Assembly: GCA_900540345.1 (NCBI GenBank)
Contig: UQFK01000006.1
Location: forward strand, 21,897-85,896
Direction of reading: 5' to 3'
Source of the DNA: an uncultured Eggerthella sp.
Lineage (GTDB): Bacteria > Actinomycetota > Coriobacteriia > Coriobacteriales > Eggerthellaceae
DNA: 64,000 bases
In this document: in pieces, positions 54,478-62,825 of the stretch
Position numbering within the stretch: position 1 is the first letter of the stretch
Layout of the letters: each line of letters begins with the position of its first letter
Notes under the pieces: model-generated
Seen by the model: the letters and a program-made list of their open reading frames with translations, nothing else
Told to the model about the DNA's origin: nothing
Databases searched by the model: none
Translations under genes and position numbers: made by a program

Positions 54478-56505
54478 CTAGCCGCCAACTTCTCCGCTCT
54501 GCGATTCGTGGAGTACCTCCGCTAGATCCTTCACCGGCATGGTCGAATCGTGGAATGCCACACCATCTGAGAGCATGGTAAGGCAGAAGGGGCAAGCAGT
54601 CACAAGAACGTCCGCTTTAGTTTCGAGCGCTTGTTCGGCGCGCATATGATTGATCTTTTTTCCAGCGGGCTCTTCAAGCCACATATGCCCGCCGCCTGCA
54701 CCGCAACAGAAGCTTTCCGCTTCGTTGTGCGTCATCTCATTCAGACGAACATGTGCGCCTTGCGTAAGCACTGTGCGCGGAGCGTCGTATTCGCCATGGT
54801 AGCGACCAAGATAGCACGAATCATGATAGGTGACCTGCTGATATTCAGAAAACCCTGGCTTAAGTTTTCCTTCCTTGATCAGACGTGCAAGCAACTGTGA
54901 ATGATGGATGACCTCAAAATTGCCACCCATCTGCGGGTAGTCGACCGAAAGCGCCTGCAAACAGTGAGGACATTGCGTGACGATCTTCTTGATGCCTGCA
55001 TTGTTCATCGTCTCGATATTCTCCTGCGCGAGCATGTAGTAGAGATATTCGTTGCCGAGCCTACGCGCCGAATCACCACAGCATTTTTCTGCATTGCCCA
55101 AGATAGCGAAATCGACGCCAGCCTCGTTCATGAGCGCCACAAGCGCCGTGGCAACCTTGCGACTGCGCGCGTCATAGGCACCCGAACAACCTGGCCAATA
55201 CAAATATTCAGCGCCAGGATTCTCGTCAATAGTAGGGACATCAAGATCCTTCGTCCAGTCGATACGCTTCTGCCAACCGATGCCCCACGGATTGCCATTG
55301 GTTTCAAGATTGCGGAAGGTCTGCTGCGCTTCAGGCGGAAACGCACTTTCCATGCACACCTGGTAGGTGCGTGCTTTGATATCCTTATCGGGGTGAACAA
55401 CACGCGCAGGACACAGCTCGCTGCATGCACGACAAGTCGTGCACTGCCACAATGCATCTTCCGATATCACTGTTCCCACTATGCCTTCGTCCAGAAGCGC
55501 TTGTTGCTCTTCGGTGCGCTCGTCTTCGGGAACCTTCAACAAAACTTTGCCACGCTTGGCGTTCTCTGCCGCGATATTTTGGATGAAATGCATCGGGGAG
55601 AGTTCTTTGCCGCTCAAATAGGCAGGACAGTTCTCCTGGCAACGTCCGCACTTGATGCACGCCTGCGCATCCAGCAGATCTTTCCAGGTATATTCTTCAA
55701 GCACGCGCACGCCCATGGTCTCAAGCTCTTCGTCTTCAAAATCGATCGGTTCGAGCGTACCAGCCGGTTTGAGCGAACGATAATAATAGTTTCCTGGAAT
55801 AAAGAGCACGTGCGCCATCTTGCTATAGGTGAAAAATGCCAAGAACAAAAAGGCGAGAGCAAGATGACTCCACCAAACGATCTGGTGCGTGAGCGAAAGT
55901 GCCTGCGCATCCATTCCTGAGAACATGAGCGCGAAGAGATAGCCCACAGGAGACCAGATCGCCCAAGGATCATTTGTGCCCACAATGCGCAGTCCTTCAG
56001 TGGCAAATCCGCTGATCAAAATAATGAACAACAACACAAGCCATACGATATCTGCCCGATTCGTCTCAAGACTCTCGTTAGCCTTCGAAGCACGACGTAC
56101 CAGCGCAATGACAACTCCGATCGCGCAAACAAAGCCTGCAAGGTCGATGCCCAATGAGACGAAATAGAGATAGAAGTCACCATAAAGGAGAGGAATGCCA
56201 AAATGATCTTGAAGCGCAACGAGCGTGGTGGCAATCAAACAAAAGAGCATGCCCCAGAAAATGAACAGATGCATGATGCCTGAAGATCTCTTCCTGACCA
56301 CGCGCTTTTGCGTGAAAACCTCTTTAAAAGCGCCGAAAAAACGTTCTGCCTTATGGTCGGAAAGGTCTTCTGGCGCGCCAAGCTTCCAAAGGCGATAGCG
56401 GCGATAGAAAAAGATCGCAAAACAGGCCACCACACCAATGAATAATACATACATGAACCAGTGGCTCGGAATGTTCCAATAAAGTTCGCGTGTTGCGTCT
56501 TGCAT
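54478..56505 (-). CDS. Membrane Fe-S oxidoreductase with CCG domains (ETF-linked)
   Basis: Integral membrane electron-transfer protein of 675 residues. About six N-terminal helices (NarI-like, residues 15-235), two 4Fe-4S motifs (CIKCGRCQENCP near 282 and CTTCRACSELCP), then two CCG domains (CCGDSARR near 474, FCCGAGGGH near 600) of the heterodisulfide reductase type. Encoded 10 bases after etfA, and proteins of this build next to etfAB have been proposed as ETF:menaquinone oxidoreductases in syntrophic bacteria. That role fits here; it is an inference. Confidence 0.9.
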   Translation of the reverse strand: MQDATRELYWNIPSHWFMYVLFIGVVACFAIFFYRRYRLWKLGAPEDLSDHKAERFFGAFKEVFTQKRVVRKRSSGIMHLFIFWGMLFCLIATTLVALQDHFGIPLLYGDFYLYFVSLGIDLAGFVCAIGVVIALVRRASKANESLETNRADIVWLVLLFIILISGFATEGLRIVGTNDPWAIWSPVGYLFALMFSGMDAQALSLTHQIVWWSHLALAFLFLAFFTYSKMAHVLFIPGNYYYRSLKPAGTLEPIDFEDEELETMGVRVLEEYTWKDLLDAQACIKCGRCQENCPAYLSGKELSPMHFIQNIAAENAKRGKVLLKVPEDERTEEQQALLDEGIVGTVISEDALWQCTTCRACSELCPARVVHPDKDIKARTYQVCMESAFPPEAQQTFRNLETNGNPWGIGWQKRIDWTKDLDVPTIDENPGAEYLYWPGCSGAYDARSRKVATALVALMNEAGVDFAILGNAEKCCGDSARRLGNEYLYYMLAQENIETMNNAGIKKIVTQCPHCLQALSVDYPQMGGNFEVIHHSQLLARLIKEGKLKPGFSEYQQVTYHDSCYLGRYHGEYDAPRTVLTQGAHVRLNEMTHNEAESFCCGAGGGHMWLEEPAGKKINHMRAEQALETKADVLVTACPFCLTMLSDGVAFHDSTMPVKDLAEVLHESQSGEVGG

Positions 56506-56515
56506 GAGGGCCCTT

Positions 56516-57502
56516 CTATGCTTTTAGTTTCTTGACTTCTTCGACCATGAGCGGAACAGCCTCGAACAGATCGGCTACGATACCATAATCTGCGATACGG
56601 AAGATATCCGCTTCTGGATCGTTGTTGATCGCAACAATATAGTGTGACTGTCCCATGCCGGCTTGATGCTGTATCGAGCCTGAAATGCCGCAAGCAATAT
56701 AGAGTTGAGGTGCAACAATCTTGCCCGTCTGACCTACTTGGTATTGCTTGTCGATCCATCCTTGTTCGACTGCAACACGCGAAGCGCCCACTGCCCCACC
56801 GAGCTCATCGGCAAGCTGTGCAAGCACCTCAAAACCTTCAGGCCCCTTAACACCGCGACCGCCCGACACGATGAATTCTGCATCACGAAGATCAATGCGC
56901 TCAGAAGCGACGCGAACGACATCCTTCACGATCTGGCGAATATCGCCAAAACTGGCTGGCGCTTCGCGCACGATCGTAGCATTCCTCGTCTCGTCAGGTT
57001 CTGCGATGGTAAATGCTTTCGGGCGCAATGTGATGATACTGAGATCGTCATTATTTACAAATGCACACTTCTCAAGGATCTTGCCTGAATATGGAGCACG
57101 CACATAGAGCGGTTGATTATCTTCCTCTTCGATCGCAATGACCTCAGAGATGAGACCGACTCCCTGACGCTGAGCTATCACGGGGGCAAGATCTTGGCCC
57201 GTACTCGATGCAACGAACATGATGAGGCCAGGACGATGTGCTGCGATCAACGACTCGAGCGCAGCAGCATAGGCATCTACCGTATACTCTGCGAGCGCCG
57301 GATCGTCCACGACAAGAACCTGATCGGCACCATAGTGGCCCAGTTGCATGAGCGTAGCGTCATTCACTTGATTTCCGAATACCACGACGCATACTGCCTC
57401 GGCGCTCTCATTGGCAAGACGACGCGCCTCGCTCACGCCTTCCAGTGTCACCTTCCCGATCGACCCATCCTTGTATTCTGCAAATACCCAGATACCTGCC
57501 AT
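56516..57502 (-). CDS. etfA: Electron transfer flavoprotein alpha subunit (ETF 1)
   Basis: FAD-carrying alpha subunit of the first ETF, 328 residues. GIWVFAEYKDG opening, the FAD-binding domain with GGRGVKGPEGFEVL, VGASRVAVEQGW, VGQTGKIVAPQLYIACGISGSIQHQAGM-type segment (key part QTGKIVAP), and AINNDPEADIF. ATG 57502 with GGAGG 6 bases upstream. It pairs with the etfB at 57518 and lies before the membrane Fe-S protein, likely electron acceptor. Confidence 0.95.
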   Translation of the reverse strand: MAGIWVFAEYKDGSIGKVTLEGVSEARRLANESAEAVCVVVFGNQVNDATLMQLGHYGADQVLVVDDPALAEYTVDAYAAALESLIAAHRPGLIMFVASSTGQDLAPVIAQRQGVGLISEVIAIEEEDNQPLYVRAPYSGKILEKCAFVNNDDLSIITLRPKAFTIAEPDETRNATIVREAPASFGDIRQIVKDVVRVASERIDLRDAEFIVSGGRGVKGPEGFEVLAQLADELGGAVGASRVAVEQGWIDKQYQVGQTGKIVAPQLYIACGISGSIQHQAGMGQSHYIVAINNDPEADIFRIADYGIVADLFEAVPLMVEEVKKLKA

Positions 57503-57517
57503 GTTTTCCTCCAACAC

Positions 57518-58300
57518 CTAGAGTACTTTCGCTTCATTTGCTAAGAGAGATGCCGTCTCGGTGACTGCATCTGGCACGTCGCCCTCAACGATGCGCCCAC
57601 CTTCGCGTTCTGGCTTGAGCGCATAGGACTTCACGCATACCTGCGCAGTTGCCAGACCAACTTCTGACCCATCAACACCGAGCAACCCCAGATCTTTGGT
57701 ATCGATCGGTTTCTTTTTCGATTGCATGATATCGCGCACGGTTGGATAGCGCGGCTCTGCCAAACCCTGCTGAGCAGTAAAGAGCGCAGGGAGCTTCACG
57801 CAGACGCGCTCGATGCCATCATCCAGTTCGTGATCCGCAAACGCGCTGTCACCCTCGATCTCCAATCCGGTAACCCAACCAACTTGCGGCAATCCCATGA
57901 TTGTTGCAAGACGCGGAAGCGTCTGCGCCTGACCGGTATCTCCCGACTTATAACCACCTAGGATGATATCGGGCTGTTCGTCTGATAAAACAGCAGCGAG
58001 CACACGCGCTTTTGCAGCAGGATTGGTCACATCGATCGAAGCATCTTCAACAAGAACTGCCCGATCAGCCCCCATGGAAAGCGCATGGCGAATGGCTGGC
58101 ACATCATCTTGTGAACCGATCGTCACGATGACCACCTCGCCGCCGTGGGCCTCCTTTATCTGTACAGCCTTCTCTACTGCGAATTCAGCATAAGGGTCGA
58201 TGATGAGCGCGGCACCTTCGGTGATCACCTGTCCATCGTTATCAAGCGTGATAAGCGCCTCGGTGTCGATGGTTTGTTTCACACAAACTGCTATTTTCAC
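57518..58300 (-). CDS. etfB: Electron transfer flavoprotein beta subunit (ETF 1)
   Basis: AMP- or FAD-binding beta subunit, 260 residues. KIAVCVKQTIDTEA opening, SMGADRAVLVED, GGYKSGDTGQAQTLPRLA nucleotide site. I choose GTG 58300, 6 bases past AAGGAG; the ATG at 58306 directly abuts that ribosome binding site. etfA follows. Whether it is a bifurcating type cannot be told with certainty by eye. Confidence 0.94.
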   Translation of the reverse strand: MKIAVCVKQTIDTEALITLDNDGQVITEGAALIIDPYAEFAVEKAVQIKEAHGGEVVIVTIGSQDDVPAIRHALSMGADRAVLVEDASIDVTNPAAKARVLAAVLSDEQPDIILGGYKSGDTGQAQTLPRLATIMGLPQVGWVTGLEIEGDSAFADHELDDGIERVCVKLPALFTAQQGLAEPRYPTVRDIMQSKKKPIDTKDLGLLGVDGSEVGLATAQVCVKSYALKPEREGGRIVEGDVPDAVTETASLLANEAKVL

Positions 58301-58434
58301 CTTCATCTCCTTCTTATATACCAACAAGAACGTGTTGCGATCTTTGCGCCATTTTGTACAGCGAAAACAAGTGAAGCGTCACAAGCGAAGATCGTTTTTG
58401 AGCATACGAATCCCCAGCGAGCGAAACAACACAT

Positions 58435-58458
58435 GCGTCTTCGTACTAAAGAAGACGC
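58435..58458 (-). other. Hairpin between acyl-CoA dehydrogenase 1 and etfB
   Basis: Perfect 8-bp arms GCGTCTTC (58435-58442) and GAAGACGC (58451-58458) in the 165-base gap between the two genes, without a T-run. It may set the relative amounts of the genes on either side. Confidence 0.45.
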
Positions 58459-58465
58459 TTAAGAC

Positions 58466-59611
58466 TTACAACGTATATGCTTTCTTAACTTCATCTGCGA
58501 TGATCCGACGCTGGATCTGATTTGCGCCACCAATGATGGTGAATGCTTTCGCATCTCGGTAATAACGCTCGACAGGGTATTCCTTGCAGAAACCATAGCC
58601 ACCATGGATCTGAACAGCATTCGTCGCTGCTACTTGTGCGGCTTCCGTGCAATACGTCTTGGCAGCAGCAATACGCTCTTTCGCATCGCGCGCTTCGTGG
58701 GTGAATGCATCGATCGCATCATCGATCATGCCCTCGGAAGCTATCCCCGCGATACGCATATCGGCAAGCAAGAATGAAACGCCCTCGAAGTCGATAACTG
58801 GCTGAGCGAACTGCTTTCGCCCATTTGCATAGGTTGCTGATGCCTTTAAGCTTGCACGTGTGATGCCTAAAGCGCACGCTGCGATCGCAATACGACCTCG
58901 ATTGAGCGCATGGAACGCGATCTTGTCGCCTTGCCCCACCTCGCCGATCACCTGATCAGCTGATACTTCCACCTTGTCGAAGAAGATCGGACACGTTGGA
59001 GAGCCGTGCAGCCCAAGCTTCTGTTCGTGTGCACTGATCACGATATGTTCATCATGGGCATCGACGATAAATGCCGTCGGCCTCTTCTCGCCGTCGATAT
59101 CGACCTGCGCAAATACGCAGAAGTAATCTGCAACCTCTGCATTCGAGATGAACATCTTATTCCCGCTGATAACATAGCCTCCATCGGTGGCCTTTGCGCT
59201 TGTTGTAAGCGACCAAATATCAGAACCTGCATTTGGCTCAGTAAGCGCGAAGCTGATCTTCTTCTCTCCTGAGATGATATCGGGTAGATATGCATTCTTC
59301 TGCGTTTCGGTGCCGAAAGCCATAATGGCATCAGAGCCGATAGCTGCAACAAAGAGCATAAGAGCAACTGCTGGGGACTCTTCAGCAAGGCGCGCAACGC
59401 ATTGTGCCCAACAGTTCACACTCACTTCGAAGCCTCCTTGGGCTTCTGGCATGGTCAGCCCAAATAAGCCCTGCTCGGCAAGTACATCATAAATATCTTG
59501 CGGAAATTCATCTTGCTCGTCGATCTCTGCAGCACGATCAGCGATGATATCGGTACAAACGCTATCGACCATGGAGAGGATCATACGTTCTTCTTCTTGC
59601 AGTTGATGCAT
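58466..59611 (-). CDS. Acyl-CoA dehydrogenase family protein 1 (catalytic Glu absent)
   Basis: Flavoenzyme of 381 residues with normal size and fold: FALTEPNAGSDI, MFISNAEVADYF, LGLHGSPTCPI, RKQFAQPV, IHGGYGFCKEYPVERYYRD. At the C-terminal catalytic position, where most enzymes have EGT, it has IIGGANQIQRR; at the alternative position in helix G, used by isovaleryl- and long-chain enzymes, it has LNRGRIAIA. Both catalytic glutamates are thus Gly. It sits between fixAB-like genes and etfBA. It could be a reductase, a non-oxidising member, or use another base. Confidence 0.88.
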   Translation of the reverse strand: MHQLQEEERMILSMVDSVCTDIIADRAAEIDEQDEFPQDIYDVLAEQGLFGLTMPEAQGGFEVSVNCWAQCVARLAEESPAVALMLFVAAIGSDAIMAFGTETQKNAYLPDIISGEKKISFALTEPNAGSDIWSLTTSAKATDGGYVISGNKMFISNAEVADYFCVFAQVDIDGEKRPTAFIVDAHDEHIVISAHEQKLGLHGSPTCPIFFDKVEVSADQVIGEVGQGDKIAFHALNRGRIAIAACALGITRASLKASATYANGRKQFAQPVIDFEGVSFLLADMRIAGIASEGMIDDAIDAFTHEARDAKERIAAAKTYCTEAAQVAATNAVQIHGGYGFCKEYPVERYYRDAKAFTIIGGANQIQRRIIADEVKKAYTL

Positions 59612-59624
59612 CCTAACTCCTTCT

Positions 59625-60539
59625 TTACTTGAGGGGATGGGCTTTGAAGTAGTCGATCATCCGAGGCACGAGCATATACAAATCAGCTTTACTGCCATAA
59701 TCAGAATGTTCGAATATAAGCGCATATGGATCAGTGTTCACGCACATGATCGTAGTTGCTCCATCGCATGCGACCATGTGCTGAGCCTGCCCCGAGATAC
59801 CAAGCGTTAGATACAGATCAGGTACGACCGTGCTGCCCGAAATGCCGACAAGCGCCTCTTTTGGAAGCCAGTTTTCAGCTTCATAGATCGAACGCGAACA
59901 ACCAAGCTCTGCGTCGATCAGATCACAGAGTTCGCGTACCATCTCAAGGTCCTTCTCTTCTTTGATGCCGCGCCCAACGCTCACGATGCGTTTCGCGCTT
60001 GATAAATCGACATCTCCTTTAACACGTGGGCCAACATCAATACGCTTGACCTCGTATGGTGGCTCGATAAAAGCTACGTCTGCTTCGACATTGTCACCTG
60101 ATGGTTCTGCATCAGGAAACGTTGCAGGACGAATGAAATAAAACGAGATCGAATCATCGCTTCCCTTGTACTTGCGATTTGCAAGCCCTCCAAAATACAT
60201 GGTGCTCGCTTCTTTTGCGCTCTGCATCTCGGTCACATTTGAGATGACACTTGCGCCCACGCGTGCCGCAGCACGCCCAATCAACAACTGGATACGACGC
60301 GAGGACTCAGCAAATATCGCATCAGGTTTTTCAGTCTCGATTAAATTCGCTAATGCGACATACGTATCTTCAATCATGCGCCCTTCGGGCACTTCAAGTC
60401 GATAAAGCGTATCTGCTACAGCTGGAACCACGTTTGTAGTAGGAAGAACGACCAGATCGACTTCATCTGCAAATTGGCGAGCACCTGCACAGAGCTCGAC
60501 CACCGGCTGTTCGCGTTCAGCGATAACGAAGATCTTCAT
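59625..60539 (-). CDS. fixB: Electron transfer flavoprotein alpha subunit (ETF 2, FixB-like)
   Basis: Alpha subunit of a second ETF, 304 residues, with the FAD domain GISGSTVVPDLYL, LGISGQAQHMVA, and VNTDPYALIFEHSDYG; SVGRGIKEEKDLE matches the alpha-subunit nucleotide loop. It resembles FixB/YdiR. It is 2 bases after its beta partner and 14 bases before the acyl-CoA dehydrogenase gene. Confidence 0.9.
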   Translation of the reverse strand: MKIFVIAEREQPVVELCAGARQFADEVDLVVLPTTNVVPAVADTLYRLEVPEGRMIEDTYVALANLIETEKPDAIFAESSRRIQLLIGRAAARVGASVISNVTEMQSAKEASTMYFGGLANRKYKGSDDSISFYFIRPATFPDAEPSGDNVEADVAFIEPPYEVKRIDVGPRVKGDVDLSSAKRIVSVGRGIKEEKDLEMVRELCDLIDAELGCSRSIYEAENWLPKEALVGISGSTVVPDLYLTLGISGQAQHMVACDGATTIMCVNTDPYALIFEHSDYGSKADLYMLVPRMIDYFKAHPLK

Positions 60540-60541
60540 AT

Positions 60542-61327
60542 CTATGCCCCTTCGGTGGTCAAGTACGCATGAACTTGCTCGATAAAACGATCAATATCTT
60601 CATCGGTCGCTTCAAAGAACACCATTTTACGCGGCGTGGGTTCGGGAACTTTTGTCTCGATGATGTCATAATTGCTTTGAGGAAGCTCAAGCCCAAGACT
60701 ATCAAGAGAAAGCTCATGAACAGGCTTTTTGCCTGCAGTCATGATGTCTTTAACCTGACAGATACGCGGTTGTGCCATGTCCGAGAGCACCGAGAGCACC
60801 GCGGGCATCTTCGTTTCAATATGCTCGATCTCGTCGTCAAGTTCACGAGTGACCTTGACGATGTCATCTTCTACATCAAAATCAATGACCGCATTCACAT
60901 TCGGAACGCCCAAGATCTCACCGAGCTGTATGCCCATTTGATGCGCATACACATCAGCAGAACCATCACCACAGATGATGAGGTCGATGTCGCCGATCTT
61001 TTCAATAGCCGCTGCGACCGCATGAGCGGTTTGATGAGTCTCGGCATCTTCAAGCGCGTCATCCATAACAAGATAGACCTCGCTCGCTCCACGAGCAGCT
61101 ACGTTCTTTCGCATGGTCGTATCATGAATCTTAGTGTCGCCAACAGTAAGTGCGATCAAAGTTCGATCTTCGGGATCAGCTTCTACGAAACGAGCTGCCG
61201 CCTCGATCGCATTCAGGTCATACAGTGAAACAACATGGGGAACAGCCTGATAATCAAGTGTTTTATCCGGATTCGTCCGGATAGCAACATCGTCATAGAC
61301 TGACTTGAAACAAACAAGGACGTTCAT
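60542..61327 (-). CDS. fixA: Electron transfer flavoprotein beta subunit (ETF 2, FixA-like)
   Basis: Beta subunit of the second ETF, 261 residues. It has the FixA-type nucleotide site CGDGSADVYAHQMG, and the opening NVLVCFKSVYDDVAI with PHVVSLYDLNAIEAA. In E. coli the FixAB pair serves the carnitine reductase CaiA; here a CaiA-like gene lies 200 bases upstream. GGGAG is 5 bases before ATG. First gene of this ETF unit after a terminator. Confidence 0.91.
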   Translation of the reverse strand: MNVLVCFKSVYDDVAIRTNPDKTLDYQAVPHVVSLYDLNAIEAAARFVEADPEDRTLIALTVGDTKIHDTTMRKNVAARGASEVYLVMDDALEDAETHQTAHAVAAAIEKIGDIDLIICGDGSADVYAHQMGIQLGEILGVPNVNAVIDFDVEDDIVKVTRELDDEIEHIETKMPAVLSVLSDMAQPRICQVKDIMTAGKKPVHELSLDSLGLELPQSNYDIIETKVPEPTPRKMVFFEATDEDIDRFIEQVHAYLTTEGA

Positions 61328-61463
61328 CTAACTCCCAACACTAGTTCTAAACAACGTGACGCAGCATGAAGAATGGCAGAAACCCTTGGAAAGATACATT
61401 ACTCTGACATAGCACGATTGATGCGCATAGGAAGTGAACGGATCGTCTCCAGATCCTGCCAAG

Positions 61464-61500
61464 AATAAAACAAGAGGGAAGAGTCGCCCCTTCCCTCTTG
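61464..61500 (-). terminator. Terminator after CaiA-like acyl-CoA dehydrogenase
   Basis: Perfect 10-bp stem CAAGAGGGAA (61471-61480) with TTCCCTCTTG (61491-61500), followed on the minus strand by TTTTATTC. It separates the CaiA-like gene from the fixAB-like pair. Confidence 0.8.
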
Positions 61501-61528
61501 AATATCCCTAATGTAAGAGCTAAAAGGC

Positions 61529-62701
61529 TTACAGTTCGTCCTGGTTGCCCTTTGCATACTCTTTGAGGATGCCACGGCCAGCAATGTGGACCATGATCTC
61601 GACGGTGCCGCCACCGATCTGGAAACCACGGCAGTCGAGCATGAGGCGAGAAACGCGAGTAGCGTCGGTGTAGCCAAGGCCGCCCATGAGCTGGAGAGCA
61701 CGGGAGCAAACATCGGTAAGAGCAGGTGCACCATAGCGCTTCAGCATAGCTGCGTCGTTGTTGACTGGAATGCCATTGTCAAGCTTCCAGCAGGTACGAT
61801 ACAGGAAGTTACGGGTGTTGGTCAGAGCGATCTGCATCTCGACGATGTGCTCCTGAACGAGCTGGAAGGTCTTGATGCCGACGCCGAACTGCTGACGCTC
61901 GTTGGTCCAAGCGCAAGCATCGTCCATAGCAGCCTGAGCTTCACCGAGGAGTTCTGCCAAGAGAACGCAGCGCTCCCACTCGAAGTTCTTCATGAGCTGC
62001 AGGAAGCCCTTGCCCTGCTCGCCGAGGAGAGCAGACTCAGGAACGATGACGTTGTTGAAGTGAACCATCGCGAATGGGTTGATCTGCATACCGATCTTGT
62101 TGAGCGGCTCGAGAACGACACCTGGGGTGTCCTTGTCAACGAGATACATGGACATGGACTTGTTCTCAGGAGAAGGATCCTCGTCCTTGCAAACTACGAT
62201 GAAGCCGTTTGCATGCTCTGCAAAGGTAACCCAGGTCTTGGTGCCGTTGATCTCAACGTTGCCGTCGCCAAGCTTCTTAGCAGTAGTGGTCATGTAGATG
62301 TTTGCAGAACCTGCTTCAGGCTCGGAAATAGCGAGGCAGTAAGGAGGGTAGCCATTCTCGTAATAGAAGTCTACAGCATACTTGATCTGCTCTTCAGTAC
62401 CGAACTCACAAACGTCAAACATGATCAACAGGTTTGGAGCCATAGGGATGTTACCACCGATGTGGCAAAGCTCTTCGATAGCGATAGCCATGGTGACATG
62501 ATCGCAAGGGGTTCCGCCGTACTCAGCAGGAATGCCGAGCTTACCGAAGCCTTCGTCAACCCAGGACTTTGCGATTGCAGAGTCGATACCACGGTTGGTG
62601 TAAGCTTCAGCGATCTTCTCCTCGGGGAGATGCTCCTTGCCCCATTTGCGGATGTTCTCACGCAGCAGCTTCTGCTCATCAGAGTAGCTATAATCTAGCA
62701 T
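61529..62701 (-). CDS. CaiA-like acyl-CoA dehydrogenase 2
   Basis: Acyl-CoA dehydrogenase of 390 residues resembling crotonobetainyl-CoA reductase CaiA. LAISEPEAGSAN, TKTWVTFAEHANG, GMQINPFAMVHFNNV. The usual C-terminal EGT is GGGT (QIGGGTVEI), but the alternative catalytic Glu in helix G is present (EWERCVLLAE), so it should be active. Strong GAAGGAGG before ATG. Its codons look like those of a highly expressed gene. It is between the enoate reductase-like gene and the FixAB-like ETF. Confidence 0.92.
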   Translation of the reverse strand: MLDYSYSDEQKLLRENIRKWGKEHLPEEKIAEAYTNRGIDSAIAKSWVDEGFGKLGIPAEYGGTPCDHVTMAIAIEELCHIGGNIPMAPNLLIMFDVCEFGTEEQIKYAVDFYYENGYPPYCLAISEPEAGSANIYMTTTAKKLGDGNVEINGTKTWVTFAEHANGFIVVCKDEDPSPENKSMSMYLVDKDTPGVVLEPLNKIGMQINPFAMVHFNNVIVPESALLGEQGKGFLQLMKNFEWERCVLLAELLGEAQAAMDDACAWTNERQQFGVGIKTFQLVQEHIVEMQIALTNTRNFLYRTCWKLDNGIPVNNDAAMLKRYGAPALTDVCSRALQLMGGLGYTDATRVSRLMLDCRGFQIGGGTVEIMVHIAGRGILKEYAKGNQDEL

Positions 62702-62752
62702 GTTTTTCCTCCTTCAGGAAATCTTTCCTTCTGAACCTAACTTCTATCTTAG

Positions 62753-62780
62753 AGCGGGCAAAGCTCCAACATTGCCCGCT
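62753..62780 (-). other. Hairpin between enoate reductase-like and CaiA-like genes
   Basis: Perfect 9-bp arms AGCGGGCAA (62753-62761) and TTGCCCGCT (62772-62780), loop of 10 bases, with no T-run on the minus strand. It may be a leaky terminator or an RNA-stabilising stem. Confidence 0.5.
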
Positions 62781-62825
62781 TAAGAACAAACTATTCGGTC
62801 TTTCGACCTGGGGAATTTTCCCCTT

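Noticed and set aside
61586..62698. Plus-strand ORF of 370 codons
   Set aside because: It is the exact antisense of the CaiA-like gene, has no recognisable motif and no ribosome binding site; the high-expression codon bias of the real gene keeps the opposite strand open.
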